Positions 46,467-57,917 of a stretch of 64,000 nt of DNA are shown one piece after another. The position numbers and the translations under genes are program-made. This stretch comes from Phallus indusiatus. Lineage: Eukaryota; Basidiomycota; Agaricomycetes; Phallales; Phallaceae. The notes beneath the pieces were generated by a model, which was not told the DNA's origin, did not search any database, and saw nothing but the letters and a program-made list of their open reading frames with translations. Location of the stretch: the NCBI GenBank assembly GCA_027605045.1, contig JAQFWX010000056.1, positions 124,001 to 188,000 on the forward strand. The letters run 5' to 3'. Position 1 is the stretch's first letter. The number at the start of each line of letters is the position of its first letter.

Positions 46467-47801
46467 CTAATAAAATAGAAAAAGATTCATCAACAGTATG
46501 ACAATATAGAATCTAGAAAATAGCTGCATGTGAGAAGATAATGCACCATCAAACAAAGGAGCTGCAGCTCCGATGGTTTGATTAAGACAATCCAAAAAGT
46601 TCATGTCAAGATTTGAAGGTAATGAAGTATCAGACACACTATTGTTTTGTGAACAAACAGCAGAGTTATTGTAACCGTCTAACGAAAGTGCGACAGAACT
46701 TGCGCGATAATATTGAATGACTTGTTCAGCTACGGGTGTTTGATTTGATGTCAGTGGACTAGGAGTCGAGGTGGTTATGTTCGTGATGCTAGAGCAGTTG
46801 GACATTATCGACGTCACGAGGGAATTGACTGTTGTGTTATCTGAGATAACTCTGTATGTGTTCGTATTGTTCGCACTTTGGAACGGAATCATGTATAGGG
46901 GACCTCCTGTCCGAGATGAGTTGGTTGGATCACCGTACTAAGAACAAATGAGACCGCCAAGTATAGGAAAAAAATGCTTTTATTTAGACCGACCTCTGCG
47001 TTGTTAAAATCGCAAGGAAGGTGATTTGAGCCAAACGTGATTGGCCAAAACCCGAAAGGAAAACTACGCCCGAAAACCCCTAGCGCTAAAATACCAGGAT
47101 AACCACTACCGTAACGTCTTAAAACAAAAATCAAAAGGTGGGCTCTTCATATTTTGTCTCTCTCTCTCTGATTGCACAAACCTTGTCCCATAAATATCCG
47201 TCCTGAGCCCTCCACCAATAATGCGTCCAGCAAAGAGTTGACCGGGAGGAATAACAAACGTTTGAGAATCCCCATTGCCGTAAGGTTGAATGAAAAATGT
47301 CCTCCCTGAGCTTTCTACAGGAACTTGGGGTCCAGGATCGGAAGGAGAAAAAGAACCAGAGTCGCGACCTGATTCGGATTTAGAACTTAAACTTTACTTT
47401 GAACTTGAACTTGAGCTCAAACCTGAAGAATCTGAACCTGAACCTGATTTAGAGATTTCAGATGAAGGTAAGACTTTGTCAATAGAAGTTTACTTTTTCC
47501 ACCGCTTTCACCCGAGCTACCACTACTGCCACTACTTTCCCCTCCTCCTCCTCCTTCCCCTCCTTCCCCTCCTCCTCTCCCTGTAAAAAAGTCGAGTTAC
47601 ATCAACGATTCCAACAAAATAAGGGAGATAGCACATACCCCCTTTTCTCTTTTGATGTTGTTCTTGTTGTCCTTCAATGGGATTTCGAAATAAAGAACTC
47701 AACGTCAGCTCCATAGCATGTTTGTTCGGAACTGGCGCAATATGTTCGTCTGCATCTTTAGACTGCACGGAGCCGTTCGCTTCGTTGGAATTTGATGACA
47801 T
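46467..47801 (-). pseudogene. Ser/Gly-rich membrane protein, copy B, with in-frame stop
   Basis: This is the paralog of copy A with the same exon order, from MSSNSNEANGSVQSKD at 47801 to the C-terminal FYIVILLMNLFLFY at 46467. The Gly-rich part reads with Glu replacements, and the conserved downstream blocks (FVIPPGQLFAGRIIGGGLR, RRYGSGYPGILALG, EQVIQYYRASSVALSLDGYN) are intact. In the Ser-rich linker, however, the frame meets TAA at 47394-47396, where copy A has a Ser codon. No splice pair of plausible length removes it. A truncated product of about 100 residues would lack the whole conserved domain. The open downstream part means the stop is young. A sequencing error is also possible. Confidence 0.7.
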
Positions 47802-47950
47802 CTGTCAAACTAGCAAAATTTAGTTCTGGTGGGTTATACTAGCAAAGTCACGCCGGGTCGTCACATTATTATGGGGGTAAACGTTAAAAAACAAGCACCA
47901 TGTTGTCACCACGTCAGCCTATGATATCTTCTAAGTAAAGAATATCACTC

Positions 47951-48345
47951 TGAAGGTTTCACATTATCTAAAATGTTATTAAAACTGCTACAGCTACAAT
48001 CTGGCCAAACTCTCGAGTGACTAGTGACTCGTATGCCCGAGTTTGTTACTCATTGGCCTATGGCTCAGCCATGGCCCATGAGCTTGTGTGTTGGCCCATG
48101 CACGCTAATTATTATTGTACAAGGGCTCATTGCAATCGCACTGTGTAGTCGTGTATAGTACACGCGACTGATAATCTATGAACATATTGTCTTTCGTAAT
48201 ATCATGAGAAAGAGAGTGAAACGTTCTGTTTGAAATAAACGATCAACGTATCCCGAGAAGGCAGAAAACTGGTCAGAGACGACAAGTCTGAAGAAGGATC
48301 GGCAATAGAGATGTTATTTAAGTCAAAACTGGCGGTAATTTGGGT
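47951..48345. other. Spacer after the duplication
   Basis: No gene. A palindromic-looking stretch GAGTGACTAGTGACTC lies at about 48015. The right part is probably 3' UTR of the next minus-strand gene. Confidence 0.4.
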
Positions 48346-48903
48346 TCATCGACGACGGAGGGCGTCCTTGAGTACCGGTGACTTTGTTGAAGTCGGCTGA
48401 GGTATTGCTGCTTTCTGGACTAGGCCGGGTGGCATGGGTGGTTTAGTATCGTTGATCCCTTTCGTCTTGGAAAGAGACATCCATATTGGAAGACCCTTTC
48501 CACGCAGACCATCAGCGTAACCGTCTGAGTTCAAACCCAAAGAAAAGGAGAAAGTTGCGAGGTTGGGAGGAAGATACGATGGCTGGGAGGTTGTTGACAA
48601 GAGAGAGTTTGGGGTCGGATATGGATACTCGAAAGGAGGAGCCTGCGGACACGAGAATGGGGTGCTGATCAAGGACGCTGACGACGATGACGAGGAGGGC
48701 AAATCGGACGATGCTGGCATATTTGCGATCCGTAGCCCATATATCTAGACAATTCAGTTTGAATAAATTCAATCCGGATCAAACCTTTGATATGTACATA
48801 CGTTAGTGTCGCCGCCGGACCTGGCTTTACCTGCAGTTGCAGGTTGCGCTCGTGTACCCTCAAATGCTATATCATTACCCCTCCCATGACCAACAGACGA
48901 CAT
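48346..48903 (-). CDS. Small Ser/Pro-rich hypothetical protein
   Basis: Two exons join at a strong GTATGT donor (near 48802) and a TCTAG acceptor (near 48745), phase 0, giving about 166 aa. It starts MSSVGHGRGNDIAFEGTRAQ and reads across the junction GGDTN|IYGLRIANMPA. The middle is rich in Ser and Pro (SSDLPSSSSSSASL, QAPPFEYPYPTPNS), followed by a better-structured part (FSFSLGLNSDGYADGLRGKG) and a basic end SPVLKDALRRR. No TM, signal peptide or known domain. Codon usage and splice quality suggest a real gene. I cannot assign a function. Confidence 0.6.
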
Positions 48904-49513
48904 AAATGTCAAAAAAGAAATTAGAGAGATGGGCCGAAATGAAATCAGCAGTGAGCGCGCAGGTTGAGATGAGAGAAAACCAAAAGGGTGGCCGTCAGCA
49001 TCTTCTTTGTGATATATTATATATAGAGGTAAAACGAAGGAAGGTAGTAGAAGATTGGATGAGGCTCCAGGGGAAGATTCCCTAATGCGGACCTTTAAAA
49101 TGACGTCAGCACCCAATGATTTTTTTTCTGTCTCTGTCAGAAGGGCTCGACCGTAAGATCTTAAGATCCGGGCGCATTCGAATTTTCAGTTCCTCTTTCT
49201 CAGTGCACAAACGATGTTAAATCTTTGAGAAATTCCAAGCGGAGCACTACGATTAAATCCTATGGATTTCGACGTTGATAGCATAAGATTATATTTTTAA
49301 AACCACAACATTTTTCTTTTCGATGTGTTTACAATTTCTTGCAGGTGAAAAAAAAGAGCGAAATATTCCTGGTTTGCACATGTGCTCCGCTTGGGATTTC
49401 TCAAAGACTCAACATCGTTTTATGGCTGCGGCTGGCTCGAGTCTTGTTGTGTGACCGTTACCAGTACATGTCACGGAAAGGAAGCGTAAGCCTTTACATC
49501 TCTTGTCCTCAAC
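48904..49513. other. Divergent promoter region
   Basis: Between the minus-strand small gene and the plus-strand Vps68 gene. A run of T and a few ATG-less frames; no gene is supported. Confidence 0.45.
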
Positions 49514-50208
49514 ATGGCTGTTCCCCGCCATGACTATGATCCTCGCCGTCTGTTTATCTTTTCGTGCCCAAATCTACCTTTCTCAAAACATAAACGAGCT
49601 ATTGGTGTATATCTAGCGGGTGCACTGGTAAGTTTTTTCTTTCTTTTCTTTGCACGGTCAAGCAGGCACTAAGAACACGCCCATCGGCCTAAACCACTTT
49701 TAGTTTGCTTTGGCTCACTGGACATTCTGGGATGCTTGTATACTAAGTGCCAACGCACGACCGCCTGCTGACGCACCGTATGACACACCTCCTGTCCATG
49801 TCACCTTTTTAGACTGGACAACCGGGATATGCTCCACCCTTGGCGTGCTGATTGTCAATTCGATAAACAAAGACCAATTGAGGGACGATGGAAGTTCATT
49901 TGGTGGCGGATTGAGTTCGACGGCGTGGAGAGCGAGATTAATATTATTCCTTGGTTTTGCGCTCATGGCTGGCGGGTTGGCCGGAAGTGTCGTACGTGTT
50001 TTCACCTACCTTCATCTTTTACTCGGAATAACACAGTCATCCACAGAGTCTTTTAGTACTGAAATATATTGTCCAACACTACGAAGATCAATACCTATAC
50101 TACGGGTACGCCAACGTGGCGCAGAATGTGTCGCTGATGCTCTCGGCGATTATGCTTTGGCTCGCACAGCAAGCGTCTTCCGAATACGAGTATAATCTGA
50201 CACTGTAA
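49514..50208 (+). CDS. VPS68: Vps68/TMEM50 (UPF0220) family membrane protein
   Basis: Three exons (49514-49627, 49704-49995, 50057-50208) give 185 aa. The start MAVPRHDYDPRRLFIFSCPN precedes four hydrophobic segments: AIGVYLAGALFALAHWTFW, WTTGICSTLGVLIVNSI, LILFLGFALMAGGLAGSVV and NVSLMLSAIMLWLAQQAS. The block VHVTFLDWTTGICSTLGVLI and the block AWRARLILFLGFALMAGGLA are characteristic of the UPF0220 family, which includes yeast Vps68 and animal TMEM50. Vps68 works with Vps55 at endosomes in vacuolar protein sorting. The second donor was set to GTGTTT to keep SVVLLKYI in frame. Length is typical and the gene is intact. Confidence 0.88.
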
Positions 50209-50535
50209 ATAATTATTTAACATAACCGCTGTTTCTCCGAGAGATCGAATTTCATCCTGGGATGTTCTTTCGGCAAACAAACACTACCTTGTCTCAGTCG
50301 TTTGAGAGAACTGGAAACTTTTGTTATAGCAAATATAAAAACAAAACATAGGTTATACATTTGTAGGCACCGGCTAAGCTTTATTAAACTTATGTGTAAC
50401 CCCTTCCTACATATATGGACCTTTTCGCGTTCAGGCGTTCAAACGCAGCTTGTTTGCGGATTTAACCAAAAGGTACAAGGGTATGCCTTGTGGGGAACCT
50501 TCTCAGTCATCTATTCACAAAAATCAATATATCGA
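50209..50535. other. Convergent 3' flanks
   Basis: 3' ends of the Vps68 and MAPEG genes. Possible alternative last exon of the MAPEG gene (stop near 50500). Nothing else seen. Confidence 0.4.
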
Positions 50536-51198
50536 TCACTTACCCAATCCAGAGAAGAACGCAGCAGTCCTAGTCCAAGCAACAGAATCGGTCTTCTGGT
50601 TGATGTACAGATAGTTGAACAGCAATCGAATAGCAACGAAGGACCCAGAAGCAATATTCAAGATTTTCTGGTCTAGACCGGCGAAATTACCGGCAAGCTA
50701 TTGGTTGGCCAGGGAAAAAATAAAGAGGAAAAAGGCCGTGAGACAACTCAGAACTTTCAAAGGCGTTTGCATGTGTGAAAGACACGTACGACTGCGACAG
50801 ACCATATGGTGAATATTTCATTTCCATTCTGACGATAGATGTCATATTAAACATATTTTCTAGCATCAAGACTACGATAGACTTTACCTGATGCGCACCA
50901 GCATATCTCGTCATCTTCTCCGCGAGGTCCGGATTCATACCTCTTTTGACGAGACTCTCTTTATCATGGTGTCTGGGGTTGAGGCTAGAATAAGAAGTTC
51001 AGCGACTGGGAAGTAAAAATAAAGCACAGAGCGCGCGAGAGAGAGCACTGATCAATAAAAAAGAGCCATAACTTACTTGTCAAAACCGATAGTTGAATTA
51101 ATAACAGAAAACTTTTTAAAATGAGGATAGAACGCAATCAAATACGCGGCTGGAATGGAATAAAAAGAGAGCGCTGAGTTGAGACCTATAGATAACAT
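50536..51198 (-). CDS. MAPEG-family membrane protein
   Basis: Four exons read on the minus strand give about 140 aa. It starts MLSIGLNSALSFYSIPAAYL and continues to VINSTIGFDNLNPRHHDKES, RYAGAHQNGNEIFTIWSVAV, LAGNFAGLDQKILNIASGSF, VAIRLLFNYLYINQKTDSVA and AFFSGLG. The signature is A-x-x-N-G-x-E, here AHQNGNE, in the second helix region, plus the N-Y-L-Y-I-N of the third helix. MAPEG proteins are small four-helix ER proteins such as microsomal glutathione transferases and eicosanoid synthases; basidiomycetes carry several copies of unknown substrate. The stop chosen is the in-frame TGA immediately after SGLGK; use of the overlapping GTAAGT would shift the tail by a few residues. Confidence 0.8.
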
Positions 51199-51515
51199 GA
51201 TGGTTAATGTGATAAACTTTGAACTTGAGATGATGGTGTAGGTTGTAGAGACTCGGAAAACGGCAGTAAAAGGACGTGGTAACGACTTTTTTTTGAAAAT
51301 GGGAAAATCCGGAAACAAGGACAACTTCCGGCGGAAGATCGGAAGGTATCACGTGGTAATGACTCAGATTGACGCCCAGGTGCTATTTTTGTCTCAGATC
51401 AATTGGACTGTAACATCACATCCTCGCCCTGGTACCAAAAGAAATTCACTATAATTTAGTTCTTACTGTACATATCCAATTCGCTAGTCTATGGCTGTAA
51501 AAATTTCTTGCTGGA
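51199..51515. other. Spacer between MAPEG and FMO genes
   Basis: Promoter side of the MAPEG gene and 3' flank of the monooxygenase. No gene or element is seen. Confidence 0.4.
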
Positions 51516-53981
51516 CTAGACACTATGCGTGTATCTATAAGGCCCATTGTACAGACCTTCCTCTTTAGCTTTAATAACTAATAAAACCGATCATTATCAT
51601 TCTCGGGCTCAACAATGATCACAAAAAACCCACCTAATGAAACGTGCGCCGAATACATACGACACATTGCGAGGTTACCCGTAACGAGGAAAAAGTTCTT
51701 CAAGCCGGATTCCGTATACGCGTTCTCTAATTCACCTTCGTCGGATAACTTGAAAGGTCGAAGCTTCTCGCGAAGCTCTGGCGATAGAAATCTCTGTAAA
51801 GAGCTTTGAGGTCCAGCCAGTCTAAGAGAAACAGAGATGTGATTAACAAAAAAAATACATATTTGGATAATTTAATCATACCCGGTGGCCCATATAATGA
51901 CATCAGCTTTCAACGTCGATTCATCTTCGAAAATCAGTTCTTCATGAGTGAGTTCTTTGATTGACCCAGATTTGATTTTGATCTTTTTATCAATGATCAG
52001 TTGGCTTGCCCCCACGTCTTTGAAGACCGTTCGTAAGATAGATTTGACGATGAACGATTGAATTCGCTTACCAATGTAAAATCCACCTAATCGTTTCAAG
52101 GCTAGCGTCGCAAAACCCGCGCCATCAAATCCGTGGTTGACTTTGAATCCAGCATTCTCTAAATCATTATAAAAGGATCTACAGAAATAAGAACACTAGT
52201 CACCGGAAGAAATAAACCGCTTACTTGTGAGTCTCAATGACTCGTTTCATGCCAATCGTATGGAACTTCTTAGCAACGAGCAGTGGCATCGAGGATGCAC
52301 GTCGATCCTTGATTTCTATTGGGACATCGTTTTCAATAGCGGCAGCTGACAGTTCATAAAGTTATGAAATTGAGAAAAGAACTTTTGAGAACGAAGTAAT
52401 ACTCACGTCCAAAGAATATTTTGACTCCCTCGGGGGATTTGATCACACACGTTGAGGTGCGTTGGACCTAGTCCAATTGATGAAATCCTTAGTTAATCAT
52501 ACACGAGAATTGAAACTTACCATTGTGACGTCAATGCCATTCAGACAATGATCTTTACATATATCATGAGCTGAATCGGACATTAATTGGTGATGAAGTG
52601 TTATAATTTGTAATAAATGGGCTAGATTAGTCGGCATACCTGCAGTGGCAGAACCAACGACAACGACCTTTTTTCCAACATGCTCATTAGGATTTTTATA
52701 GGAATACGCGTGTATCATTTTCCCTTTAAATTCATCCTGAAAGAAACTGGTAAGCAAAGAATTTGATTGACGCTCTCCAAAAAAAAATACCATTCCCGGG
52801 AGTTCAGGAGTATATGGAACACCTAGACCCGTCGCGGCTACAAGATATTTGGAACGAAAGACGCGCTTGCTCCCATCAGCTTTGGTTACATGAACCACCC
52901 ACCGATCTTGCACCTCGTCCCTTTCGGCCTTCGTAACCGTGGTGGATGTCCAGATGTTCAGATCCAAAGCTTTGGCATACAAATCTAGCCAGTCAGCAAA
53001 CTATTGAGGAACTATGAGCCAAAAAATGGGAGACATTTTTAACAATATCCGATAATACCTTTTGCGCAGGTGTTAACAAGGGCCAATCGGTCGGAAACCT
53101 AAGTAAAAAAGCTAAGAGTATCTGGATGGTCAGTTACAAGCTAGCACGAACGGGAAATATGGCAATGATGCCAACCCTAGGGTCATCGTTATTGAGTAGG
53201 CAATGATGTCGATAACAGGAATCAGGAAAATAAACTCACAAGAAAAATCATGAAGGGTTAAAGTATCATATCGGTTCCTCCAGCTATCACCTACTCTTGC
53301 ATTTTCCTCGATGATCAGATATGGTATACCTTTAACCTTCAGTCTTGCCGCAACACAACAACCCGAATGCCCACTCCCAACGATAATAACAAGAGGATCT
53401 TCATTCTCAAACGCAATCTCTTTTTCGCGTTGTTGAACATAGTTTCCAAGCGAAAGTTTACGATTCGGGCCAACCTTGTCTGGGCATCCTTTGATCTGAT
53501 CGAGATTAGTGTAAAGAGTGTAAATTTTCCATTCAACACCGTTATCGGAGGGAACTGGGATAAGATTTGCGATTCCAGTGCAACTGCCTGCGGAGGTGTC
53601 GAAATCAAAGGGTATATGGAGCATGAGAAGTATGGGCACGGGCTGAATCTTGGTTGGCTGCAAGTCTCTGTGTTTCGAAAGACGGACGTTCGAAATTTGG
53701 ATCTTTTCCAGACGGGTTTTGAGCATATCGCGGACGTTTTCTACTCTGAAGAAAGTGATGAATTCCCATGTACATGCGAGGAGGTCTCGCCAGACACATT
53801 CCGAGAAGAACAACGATGTAACTGATTCGACGTTGTTCGAGGAGATGGCGTCGGATAAGCTTCTAATAAAGGAAGCTGCTATTTGCGGTAACTCTTCATC
53901 TGTTACGGTCATAGGATTCGTTATACCCAGCTTGGGAAGGAAGGGGAGAGTAACTTGATCATCTATAGATGTTAATCCCAT
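51516..53981 (-). CDS. Flavin-containing monooxygenase-like enzyme
   Basis: About ten exons give roughly 600 aa. An N-terminal NTF2-like domain (ESVTSLFFSECVWRDLLACT) precedes the FAD fold with LVIIVGSGHSGCCVAARL (GxGxxG), then RVGDSWRNRYDTLTLHD, an FMO-type block (VVVVGSATAAHDIC) that binds NADPH, and DVIIWATGYD, the ATG motif before the C-terminal domain. The last exon pair reads TGNLAMCRMYSAHVSLVIKA and ends GPYRYTHSV at 51516. This architecture is typical of fungal FMO-like enzymes that oxidise soft nucleophiles or act in Baeyer-Villiger-type chemistry with NADPH and O2. I started at MGLTSIDDQVTLPFLPKLGI, as homologs begin near there; upstream in-frame ATGs exist at about 54098. Cytosolic. 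Neighbours suggest a metabolic block with the permease and methyltransferase. Confidence 0.85.
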
Positions 53982-54781
53982 ATCGGTTGAGTAGATATTG
54001 TGATGAGCGAGAAAGATACTAATTGTTTGCTCAAATAACGATTTAAATAGTGTCTCAGAACGAACACCGCTCAGCGGGAACATGAGCCCGTGCAACAAAA
54101 TCCAGAATTAATCCTTTATTTAGCCTGCACGACGAGCATGTATACAGCTGCGGAGATATAGGAACCCGTTCGCCTTCTTGTAAATTCATCATGCATTCTC
54201 GTCGTCGCCATGGACAGCGACAAAAGGGGCGTTGCATGCATTGAACCTCGGAGACGGCTTTGGGCGTGACCATGGGTCACAACTACCGTCCACCGGTCTA
54301 AAACACCGCGGCGCCGGGTGTCTTGTCGATGTCTATTGTTATCACCAAAGAAGTATTATTTGCTCTCCTTCGAGATGGCGATGGTTTCGTTATTGATGTC
54401 AATTTGGAGGATAGATGTTTCAAAGAAAAGTTTTTGGTATATGCTCATAAGTACCGACCATCAGCTCTGGGATGTAATTCCAGCGATCTCCAAGGACTCC
54501 AACTTGATTCCGAGGTCTTAGACATTCATAACTATGGACTTAATCATAAATGCTCATTAATGCGCACCGGGCAAGTTCTAACCTAAGTTTGTCGCCAGGA
54601 GGTTTAAGCACAAACATTGCACAAACTGTCTTTCTTAGTGGTGTAAATCATCGTCAAACAGTTCAACAAAATGTGCTAACATCAGGAGGAAAAGGCCATG
54701 TCCTACCACTATGTAGGCTACATATTAGCGTCTGTAGTCGTGTAGGATGTTCCGATCGGTTTATATGGCGTTACTATTTTT
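53982..54781. other. Spacer between FMO and permease genes
   Basis: A plus-strand frame at 54323-54586 (87 codons, MSMSIVITKEVLFALLRDGD) has no known motif and is not called. Otherwise nothing is seen. Confidence 0.4.
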
Positions 54782-57194
54782 TCACGGATTTGCGCCTTTT
54801 TCAGTTTCCAGGGCTACTTCCAAGGTAGAGTCCTCGGAAAAAGCGGATCGGGGTGGTCCCTTGTACACCTTCCTTCCATGGATGATATACCATCCTGCAC
54901 TGAGAATCATGAAGCCTACAAAAACGACACTCGCATAATCTAGGATAGAAGCTATCAAGACTGGAGAAGCAATGGAAATTTAAAAAGAACAGATTACTCA
55001 TATCGCCTGTTTCAACTGGGATGGCCGCAGGCATGCAAAATAGAACGATGAAAAACATAACCCATGCAAGAGCGACCACATTCGCGATAGCGCCGATTGT
55101 TCCCCAATAATACTTTGCCTTCGCAACTTCTTTCCGCCCGTCGAAAAGACTTGCACCGACTGGTAAGACATATGACACACCTAAACAGATGGTTCCAACA
55201 CCAGAAAATGCATTGAATGCGGCCGTAGAACCTGAGATAAGAAAAATCACGGTAATTGATGATAGGTCATGTACATATATATACTAAGAAAAAAACATAC
55301 CGAGGTAAATTAATCCAAGAAGCATTTGAATGATGGTTGACAGAAGAAGGGCATTAAGTGGAATATCAAGACGCTTATGAACTTCGGCGAAATATCGCGA
55401 GCCAGGTATCGCGTTATCGCGCGCGAATGCCCATGTAGCTCTCGACGCAGCAGTAGAAATACTGATGGCACAGAATACGGAGATCCCAATTACTGAGGAA
55501 CGTTAGATTTACCTGATCTAGATAAAATTTGGTCGATTAAACGTACATAGGAAAAACAGACCAAAACCTCCGCCGCGGGAACCTGTAACTAGTTGGAACA
55601 TAAGGGGAACAGGAAGCCCGGACGGGACTACAAAAAAAGTCTATGTCAAGTTTGACGGCATAAAGAAAGAAATTTTTTTAACGAACCGGCGAGAAGCGTG
55701 GCAATATCTGGCAAGGTAAACACTATCGGTAAAAGGTATACCAAACCAGATACAGTCCCAACAAGGACCGAGTATACCATTGCTCGAGGAACTTGGACAT
55801 CTGGATTTTCAACTTCCTCGGCCATACTTGCTATCATCCCAATTGCGGCATATGTATATGCAGGAGGAAGGAGGCCGATGAAAAAGCTAAATCCCTCTGG
55901 CCACCCGGACAAGGATCCGTCATATTTCCCTAACGCGAACGCGGCTGTGTGCCGCCCTTGCTTGGCCGTGGCAGAAAGCGTAATCAGAATGATTATAATG
56001 CTAAGGTAATTAAAATAGTGACAATATTGTTTGAAAGGGCTAGGACCGACCTGAGTCCTGTCCACCATGCGCAAATGGTCTGATCGTATCTCCGCAGTGA
56101 GCAATTGAATGTCAAAGGTAAAACCATTGTGGCAGTACTCACATCAATCAAAGGCAAAAAATCGTTCCCAAACATACAAACTGACATCGTGAACAATGTA
56201 ACTCCCCAAAATATCAATACCACTTGATAGGGCTGAATATCCCACTCAGGATGGTAAATCTGGGCGGCAGCGACTATGAACAGAGCCACGCCTATGTTTC
56301 AAAAGGGATCTAAAAAGATATCGAATCTGATGAAATTGAACTTCCTTACCAAAATTAACTGAAAGAGCAATCGTCCAATTTCCAGACAATGAAATCCAGC
56401 CTGGAAGAAGAATTATTCATTTAATGCTTTGGAAGTTGAAACGTCTGAAGGAATACCTGTGATCCAGGATAAAACGACCTTGTACTTCGGCGGCGCGAGC
56501 TGATAAGCCCAGTCTGTAAGTGGGTCAGCAAACGAGAAACCATCATACTGAGTGTTAGCTCACAGTAAGGCCCCGCGGAAGTGGGATACCTTGACGTAAT
56601 TTCTCCCAAAGACAAAGCTAGACACTCGACGACCGCAGAAATTAAGACAAACCCCTGCGATTTCTTAGCAAGACGGTTATTTCAGTTGATCGCCAAATTA
56701 CCCAGATAATTGTTGCAGGCTTTAAGGATACGATGTACATAAGAAATCAGATGATGACCATGTATGAGCTAGAAACAACCTACTCCGCCTCCAATAAGAC
56801 TGGTTGCAATTGGTGCCGAGAGCCCGTAAGCTTTTTACATACGTTATGAGCAGCGACAGGTAGGAGATCCATGAGTCGACTTACGAACCGCCATGATTGC
56901 TACGTGTGTCGATGACATGTTTGGTGAAAGTATTATTAATAAGCATCACATTGAAGTCACCTAAAGACACTAAAAAAACATCTTTAATACCAATTAAAAC
57001 ATAAATTGGTTATAAGCATTACTGAATAGTATATGGAATAACCCGCGGTTCTGAGAGAGTCTCAATCGTCTGAGTTCGTCTGATTGTACTGTGAGATATG
57101 TTAGGCTTACCCTAGACAATTCCTGATTATAACCCAAGGCCTTTAGGCCTTCAGTTACCTTTTCCTCGCCATGATAAGGATAAGTCGAAGACAT
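54782..57194 (-). CDS. APC-superfamily amino-acid/choline-type permease
   Basis: About twelve exons give roughly 520 aa with about twelve hydrophobic segments. It starts MSSTYPYHGEEKVTEGLKAL and ends LEVALETEKGANP. Diagnostic parts are the N-terminal GYNQELSR, THVAIMAVPYGLSAPIATSL (first helix), LALSLGEITSRYPTSAGPY (the SxxEIxSRYPxSGGxY motif of the GABA/choline permease group), FSFFIGLLPPAYTYAAIGMI with SMAEEVENPDVQVPRAMVYS, RATWAFARDNAIPGSRYFAE and SGVGTICLGVSYVLPVGA. Such plasma-membrane or vacuolar carriers import or move amino acids, polyamines or choline with protons. The junction between exon 1 and the first helix could not be closed with a canonical acceptor, because the only AGs lie before an in-frame TGA at about 56965; a sequencing or splicing oddity is likely. 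Other junctions are ordinary. Confidence 0.85.
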
Positions 57195-57917
57195 GGTAAG
57201 AAAAGAGAGGGAAAGTTGGCACCCACGGGATGCGAAATGCCCTTTTGGCAATAAGTGGTGGCTTCCTGATATTAATACGCCTTTGAGCTCTCTTTAATTT
57301 TATTCAGTCATACCCGAACTCCGCCGATATTTTATTGGACCGACTGCCTTCTTGACGAATTGAAATTTGATTGGATTACATTCACACTGCAATTCACACC
57401 AGCTTTTGCCTTCTGGGGATGTCGGAGCTCAATTTTGAGATTCTGTGAGATTCATAGTATTCCTTCTTAATGATTTAATTCGGTCAGTATGTGCACTAGC
57501 GTGAATGTCAATAACACTGACGGAGTTAATAGTGAGCTGAAGCTCAGTGGTTTTTCACGTAGCATCGGCGTTACAAAATTAAAGCACCATCCTTTTTGCT
57601 CTGGCACACTTTCGTTGAGCCTGTCTGGTTAGATGAATATTGCGTATTACGTAAAGACAGGAAAGGGAATTAAAAGCTTTGCACGATATCGTCATGCCCC
57701 CACGTGTTTTTCTGCAAGTTCCATCGTCAAAGCGGTCCGAGTAGAGCGGAGTCTAGATCCTGAGCCTGAAGGCTTAGTTCAGTTTAATCAAGTCACGACG
57801 GTCTTCATCGCGCACTCAGTATTAGTGTATTAGTGTACGTGGCTTATGCCTTAAAGATTGTTCATATAGCTAGAGACTATTGACCAGTGTCCAAAACGAT
57901 ACAATTAGCGTCAAGTC
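57195..57917. other. Spacer between permease and methyltransferase genes
   Basis: Holds the permease promoter and the 3' flank of the methyltransferase. An open frame at 57633-57833 (+) lacks any motif and is not called. Confidence 0.4.

Larger units (their letters stand above)
44756..47950. repeat. Tandem segmental duplication, unit B, split by an insertion
   Basis: Collinear with unit A except for an extra segment of about 1.13 kb at 44911-46044. Right-hand similarity fades near 47950 (TCACCACGTCAG and TATGATATCT are still shared). Confidence 0.8.
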
